The notes beneath the pieces are model-generated. The model saw nothing but the letters and a program-made list of their open reading frames with translations, was not told the DNA's origin and did not search any database. Below are positions 60,354 through 64,000 of a stretch of DNA of 64,000 nucleotides, in pieces. Position numbers and translations under genes: made by a program. Source of the stretch: Alectryocaccobium sp964389285 (GTDB lineage: Bacteria > Bacillota > Clostridia > Lachnospirales > Lachnospiraceae); the NCBI GenBank assembly GCA_964389285.1, contig CAYMCZ010000007.1:1-64000 (forward strand), in the 5' to 3' direction. Numbering within the stretch: position 1 is the stretch's first letter; each line of letters starts with the position of its first letter.

Positions 60354-62093
60354 ATGAAACGTGCTCATAAATATCTTATCGCCGCGGGCGCGGCAGCAGC
60401 CGCCTGTGTCTGTATCATTCTGATAGTGACAGGCAGCAGTCCGGATTCCGGCGGAAAACTCTCTGATTCCATGTTCAGTCCCGCAAAGGATTATTCCGAA
60501 GTCTATGAAGTACTGACGCAATACGGCGGATACAGATATATAGATTATGTTTATGAAGACGATATGCCCCTGTACGCCGACGAAGAAACCGCCGACACCT
60601 CCAAAACAACCGGTGATTCGGATCATTCCGAGACCAACGTCATGGTGGAAGGCGTGGACGAAAGCGATACCGTCATCACCGACGGAAAGTATATTTACTG
60701 TCTGGATTATTCGGGAATCAAAATAACGGATATCCGAAACGGGGCTTTGGGCGAATCCGTTTTTCTGACTCCCGATTTTGAATCTCCTGCCGATTATCTC
60801 AAAGAGATGTATGTGGACAACGACCGCCTTATTGCCATCACTACGGGCTATGACGAGTCAGATTATGACCTGCCCGCAGATGACGATTATTACTATTATA
60901 ACTATGATTATAAAGAACATACGACCCTGCTTGTATATGATATTTCAGACCCTCTTTCACCCGAATACACGGGATGTTTTTCACAGAGCGGCGCATACGG
61001 CAGCTCCAGAAAAATAGGCGATAAGATTTATGTGATCACCGAAGAGTACAGCCACACTCCCGTATTTGAAGCCAAAGAAGCCCTTCAGGAAACAAATCTG
61101 AAATACTGGCTTCCGACCGTAAACGACCAGACCCTTTCATCCGGCAGTATTTATCTCGGAAAAGATGATTTCCGCGGCGCATACGGAACGTTAATTTCTT
61201 CATTTGACGTGAATAATCCCGAAAAGGTTATCGACGCAAAGTATTTCCTCGGAAACTATTTTGAACTGTACGTAAGCACACAAAACGCCTATCTTTATTC
61301 CGCACATTACGGAATTTCGGAGGATTTCACGCAGATTTTAAAGCTTGCCTTAAATGACGGCAAAATAACTCCCTCCGCCTCCGTAAAAGTTCTGGGGTAC
61401 GTAAATGACAGGTTCGCCTTAAACGAAGCCGACGGATATCTGCGTGTCCTGACCACAAATTCGCAGGCCAGCACACTGTTTGTCCTCGATGAAAATCTGA
61501 AAATTGCCGGGCGTCTCGATAAAATAGCACCTGACGAAGTGGTTTACGCCGCAAGATACGCGGGAGATATCGTTTACTTCGTTACCTACAGAAATATGGA
61601 TCCTCTTTTCTGCGTGGATCTTTCGGATCCGGAAAATCCGGTGATTCTGGGAGAACTTGAACTGCCGGGATATTCCGACTATCTGCATCTTTGGGATGAA
61701 AGCCGTCTGCTCGGAATCGGATACGACTATGACGAAGAGGGAATTTTCAAAGGCATGAAACTGGCCATGTTCGACATAAGCGACCCTGCCGCGCCCGCTC
61801 TTGAAGGCTCGTATTATTTGCCCGAGGTCAGCAGCATTTCCGGCCTTTACGACTATAAAAAACTTCTCGTTGACCCCCGCAAAAATCTTATAGGCTTTTC
61901 GGCTTACAGTAATACAGACCGCTCCGACAGCTATTATCTTTTTGCTTATGATAATGATTTTAAAGTGCTTATGGATATTGACACCGGTTTTTGGGAGAGC
62001 CGCGGCATTTATTCCGGGGATTATTTCTACACGGTTTCAGGCACGGATATCAGAGCGTTTAATATGGCCGACGATTTCAAAGAGGTCTCCTGA
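60354..62093 (+). CDS. Secreted beta-propeller domain protein
   Basis: The 579-residue product has one N-terminal membrane helix or signal anchor (YLIAAGAAAAACVCIILIVTG), then a C-terminal beta-propeller of the PF09826 type. NVMVEGVDESDTVITDGKYIY starts the first blade, and the repeated DISDPxxP (LVYDISDPLSPEYTG, VDLSDPENPVILG, FDISDPAAPALEG) marks the rest. Such proteins are exported in many Clostridia and archaea; the ligand is unknown. The acidic, Tyr-rich patch DDDYYYYNYDYKEH near residue 170 is unusual. GAGGAG precedes the ATG at 60354. Confidence 0.85.
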   Translation: MKRAHKYLIAAGAAAAACVCIILIVTGSSPDSGGKLSDSMFSPAKDYSEVYEVLTQYGGYRYIDYVYEDDMPLYADEETADTSKTTGDSDHSETNVMVEGVDESDTVITDGKYIYCLDYSGIKITDIRNGALGESVFLTPDFESPADYLKEMYVDNDRLIAITTGYDESDYDLPADDDYYYYNYDYKEHTTLLVYDISDPLSPEYTGCFSQSGAYGSSRKIGDKIYVITEEYSHTPVFEAKEALQETNLKYWLPTVNDQTLSSGSIYLGKDDFRGAYGTLISSFDVNNPEKVIDAKYFLGNYFELYVSTQNAYLYSAHYGISEDFTQILKLALNDGKITPSASVKVLGYVNDRFALNEADGYLRVLTTNSQASTLFVLDENLKIAGRLDKIAPDEVVYAARYAGDIVYFVTYRNMDPLFCVDLSDPENPVILGELELPGYSDYLHLWDESRLLGIGYDYDEEGIFKGMKLAMFDISDPAAPALEGSYYLPEVSSISGLYDYKKLLVDPRKNLIGFSAYSNTDRSDSYYLFAYDNDFKVLMDIDTGFWESRGIYSGDYFYTVSGTDIRAFNMADDFKEVS

Positions 62094-62121
62094 AATAAAA
62101 GACCGGTTTGGGCGCTTTTTC

Positions 62122-62150
62122 TTGACTGAACCACCTTATAATATTAAAAT
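62122..62150 (+). promoter_or_regulatory. Promoter of the sensory hydrogenase operon
   Basis: TTGACT (62122-62127), 17 bases, TAAAAT (62145-62150), about 70 bases before the small ferredoxin gene. Confidence 0.55.
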
Positions 62151-62223
62151 GTTTTATAAGGCGTTAAACATACGCTGCTTTCGTTCCGCAACATAAAATC
62201 AGTAAAGTGGGGAGACTTATTTT

Positions 62224-62466
62224 ATGCTTAACAAAATCAAAGTCGAATTCTGCATGGGATCGAGCTGCTTTTCAAAGGGAAACAGCACATCTCTCAGAGA
62301 ATTAAAAGCTTATATTGAAAAAAACGAGCTGACCGACCGCGTTGAAATAGAAGGTCATTTGTGCTCCAACCGTTGCAACAGCGGCCCTCATATTTTCATC
62401 AACGACGAAAAACATTCAAACATTTCATCCGAAGAACTCATTCGTATCATACATTCACTTTTATAG
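62224..62466 (+). CDS. Small thioredoxin-like [2Fe-2S] protein
   Basis: The 80-residue protein has the four-Cys pattern of NuoE-type [2Fe-2S] domains: CMGSSC at residues 10-15 and CSNRC at 47-51, with EGHLCSNRCNSGPHIFIND around the second pair. It lies 21 bases before the sensory hydrogenase gene and probably donates electrons to it or accepts them. GTGGGGAG lies some 11 bases before the ATG. Confidence 0.85.
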   Translation: MLNKIKVEFCMGSSCFSKGNSTSLRELKAYIEKNELTDRVEIEGHLCSNRCNSGPHIFINDEKHSNISSEELIRIIHSLL

Positions 62467-62487
62467 CGAGCGTAAAAGGGAGGTAAA

Positions 62488-64000
62488 ATGAATCCACTTG
62501 CACCTGTATACACAGAGAAAATTGTCTGTACGGACTGCTATAAATGCATCCGCAACTGCCCCGTCAAAGCAATCAAAATCGAAGCCGACCGGGCTGTCAT
62601 CCTGCCGGAACGATGCGTCGGATGCGGAAACTGCACAATGGTTTGTCCGAACAAAGCCAAAAAGATCAGAAACGATGTTGACAAAGCAAAACTGATGCTT
62701 CGGACCGAAAAAAACGTTTACTGCTCTATCGATCCCACTTATGCCGCCGAATTCCACGGCATAGAAGATCTGGTGATCGCGGCTCTTTATAAACTGGGCT
62801 TCGCGGGCGTCTCGGAAACGGCAATAGGAGCTGCCCTCGTATCGGAAGCCATGGACATATACGCGTCAGAGCACGAAGGGAGTTTTCCTTTTATCTCCAC
62901 GGCATGTCCCGGCACGGTGGAGCTTGTAAAAAAATATTACCCGGAACAGATTGAAAATCTGTCGCCGCTCCCGTCGCCGCTTCAGACCCACTGCGCATAT
63001 CTGAGGCATCTGTACGGCAAAGACATATATATAATTTACATCGGTCCCTGTGCCGCCAGAAAAACGGAAGTCAACTTTTTGCGCGGCTTCCCTAACATTG
63101 CGCTCACATTTAAAGAACTTCGGAGGTGGCTCCGCAAAGAGGCCATTTATCCCGAAGATATTCAGGACACGGACAAATTCAGCCTGATTCCGTCAAAGGC
63201 CGGTATGTCTTCACTTTACGCTATCGAGGGAGGACAGATTCGCACTTCCAAACTGTGGGGAGATGATTATTTTTCCAAAGAAGCCACCTCTCTTACGGGT
63301 ATCCTGCCTTTCAGAGATTCGATGCCTTTTAAAAAGGAATGTTTTCTGGAGGCTTCAGTCTGCCCCGGCGGCTGCATAAACGGCGTCGGAATTACACCTT
63401 CCGTAAACCCCGTGGAAAGAAAACGATATGTTTCGGAATTTACCGGCAGCAGGCTTGGCGAAGAAGACTGCTTCAAAGGCGACCCCGAATTCGCCCGCAG
63501 GCTTTTGGACGAAGGCTATAAATTAGTCAGGGAAAAACCTCCGGCGAGGGCCGACGGTTTTAAACAGACATTTTCCGAAGCGGAAATAACCGAAATGCTC
63601 AGGCTTTTGGGAAAAGAGAATAAAAAAGACGAATCCGACTGCGGAGGCTGCGGTTATTACACCTGCCGCGATATGGCAAAGGCCTGCCTATCCGGCATGG
63701 CAAACGCAAATATGTGCGTTACCAAAATGCGTAAAGACGCCGAAAGAAAAGCGAATACGCTTCTTTCTTCGATGCCGAACAGCGTTGTCATCGTGGACCG
63801 CGATATCATTATCACGGACTGCAATATGGAATTTATCAAAACTTTTGCCGATCTTCCCGAGGAGTTTACAAACCTGATCGATCTGGATTTCATAGACTCT
63901 TTTAAAGGCCTTCCTCTCGGCAGCTTCATAGATTTCGATGACAAATTCGAAGAACAGTTCTCCATGGAAAAACCGGGACAGTACAGGTTCAAACATAAAG
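62488..64000 (+). CDS. Sensory [FeFe] hydrogenase (HydS-like), cut by the window edge
   Basis: An open frame starts at ATG 62488, with AAAGGGAGG 4 bases upstream, and runs to the window end with no stop (504 codons visible). Order: two-cluster ferredoxin domain (CTDCYKCIRNCPVKAI, CVGCGNCTMVCP), an H-domain with variant motifs STACPGTVE, GPCAARKTE and VCPGGCINGVG, a further four-Cys site DCGGCGYYTCRDMAKAC, then a PAS-like domain beginning SMPNSVVIVDRDIIITDCN. This order matches group C sensory hydrogenases, which report H2 or redox state rather than make H2. The output domain lies outside the window. Confidence 0.88.
   Translation, partial: MNPLAPVYTEKIVCTDCYKCIRNCPVKAIKIEADRAVILPERCVGCGNCTMVCPNKAKKIRNDVDKAKLMLRTEKNVYCSIDPTYAAEFHGIEDLVIAALYKLGFAGVSETAIGAALVSEAMDIYASEHEGSFPFISTACPGTVELVKKYYPEQIENLSPLPSPLQTHCAYLRHLYGKDIYIIYIGPCAARKTEVNFLRGFPNIALTFKELRRWLRKEAIYPEDIQDTDKFSLIPSKAGMSSLYAIEGGQIRTSKLWGDDYFSKEATSLTGILPFRDSMPFKKECFLEASVCPGGCINGVGITPSVNPVERKRYVSEFTGSRLGEEDCFKGDPEFARRLLDEGYKLVREKPPARADGFKQTFSEAEITEMLRLLGKENKKDESDCGGCGYYTCRDMAKACLSGMANANMCVTKMRKDAERKANTLLSSMPNSVVIVDRDIIITDCNMEFIKTFADLPEEFTNLIDLDFIDSFKGLPLGSFIDFDDKFEEQFSMEKPGQYRFKHK

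Overview
The window looks like chromosome from a strictly anaerobic, fermentative Clostridia member (Lachnospiraceae or a close relative). The evidence is a complete Rnf complex with ApbE, a trimeric-type [FeFe] hydrogenase with NuoE/NuoF partners, a second sensory-type [FeFe] hydrogenase, a pyruvate formate-lyase/one-carbon operon, a DUF6465 protein with a basic tail, and strong AGGAGG ribosome binding sites. No phage, transposase, CRISPR array or rRNA was seen. One tRNA (Thr, anticodon CGT) is present.

Layout. 0-9 kb: DUF6465 protein, MgtE magnesium transporter behind a structured leader, a very large fused ABC ATPase-permease, an XpaC/TelA pair, a small helical protein and a lipoprotein. 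9-14.5 kb: a five-gene hydrogenase operon (nuoE, ATPase, hndB-like, nuoF, hydA) preceded by two Rex-like operators. 14.5-17.7 kb: a cysteine hydrolase and an NCS1 permease, divergent from a MerR regulator fused to a second cysteine hydrolase domain. 17.7-23.8 kb: apbE-rnfCDGEAB. 23.8-31.4 kb: pflA-pflB-fhs-fchA-folD-folC.

31.5-50.7 kb holds the metabolic centrepiece: a gene set matching the nicotinate fermentation pathway of Eubacterium barkeri from 6-hydroxynicotinate onward. It comprises hnr, enamidase, hgd, hmd, mgm plus a GlmL-type partner, mii, dmdAB and dml, with a divergent LysR regulator. The selenium/molybdenum nicotinate dehydrogenase genes are not in the window. The cluster adds a second, ligand-poor enamidase paralogue, a PF06684 protein, an NCS1 permease with a long leader and a UPF0280 protein. 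50.8-60 kb: DUF6273 protein, cysteine-rich small protein, gdhA, an HTH protein, a lipoprotein, split transketolase, SseB-like protein, citrate synthase and tRNA-Thr. 60-64 kb: a secreted beta-propeller protein, a small [2Fe-2S] protein and the start of a sensory [FeFe] hydrogenase that runs off the right edge.

How it fits together (inference): the heterocycle pathway ends in propionate and pyruvate. Pyruvate is split by PFL to acetyl-CoA and formate, and formate can enter the folate one-carbon pool through Fhs, FchA and FolD. Ammonia released by enamidase can be fixed by GdhA. Reduced carriers are rebalanced by Rnf and hydrogenase. Three copies of a 170-222 bp palindromic repeat with terminator-like ends sit at gene 3' ends (65-237, 8358-8527, 51403-51624).
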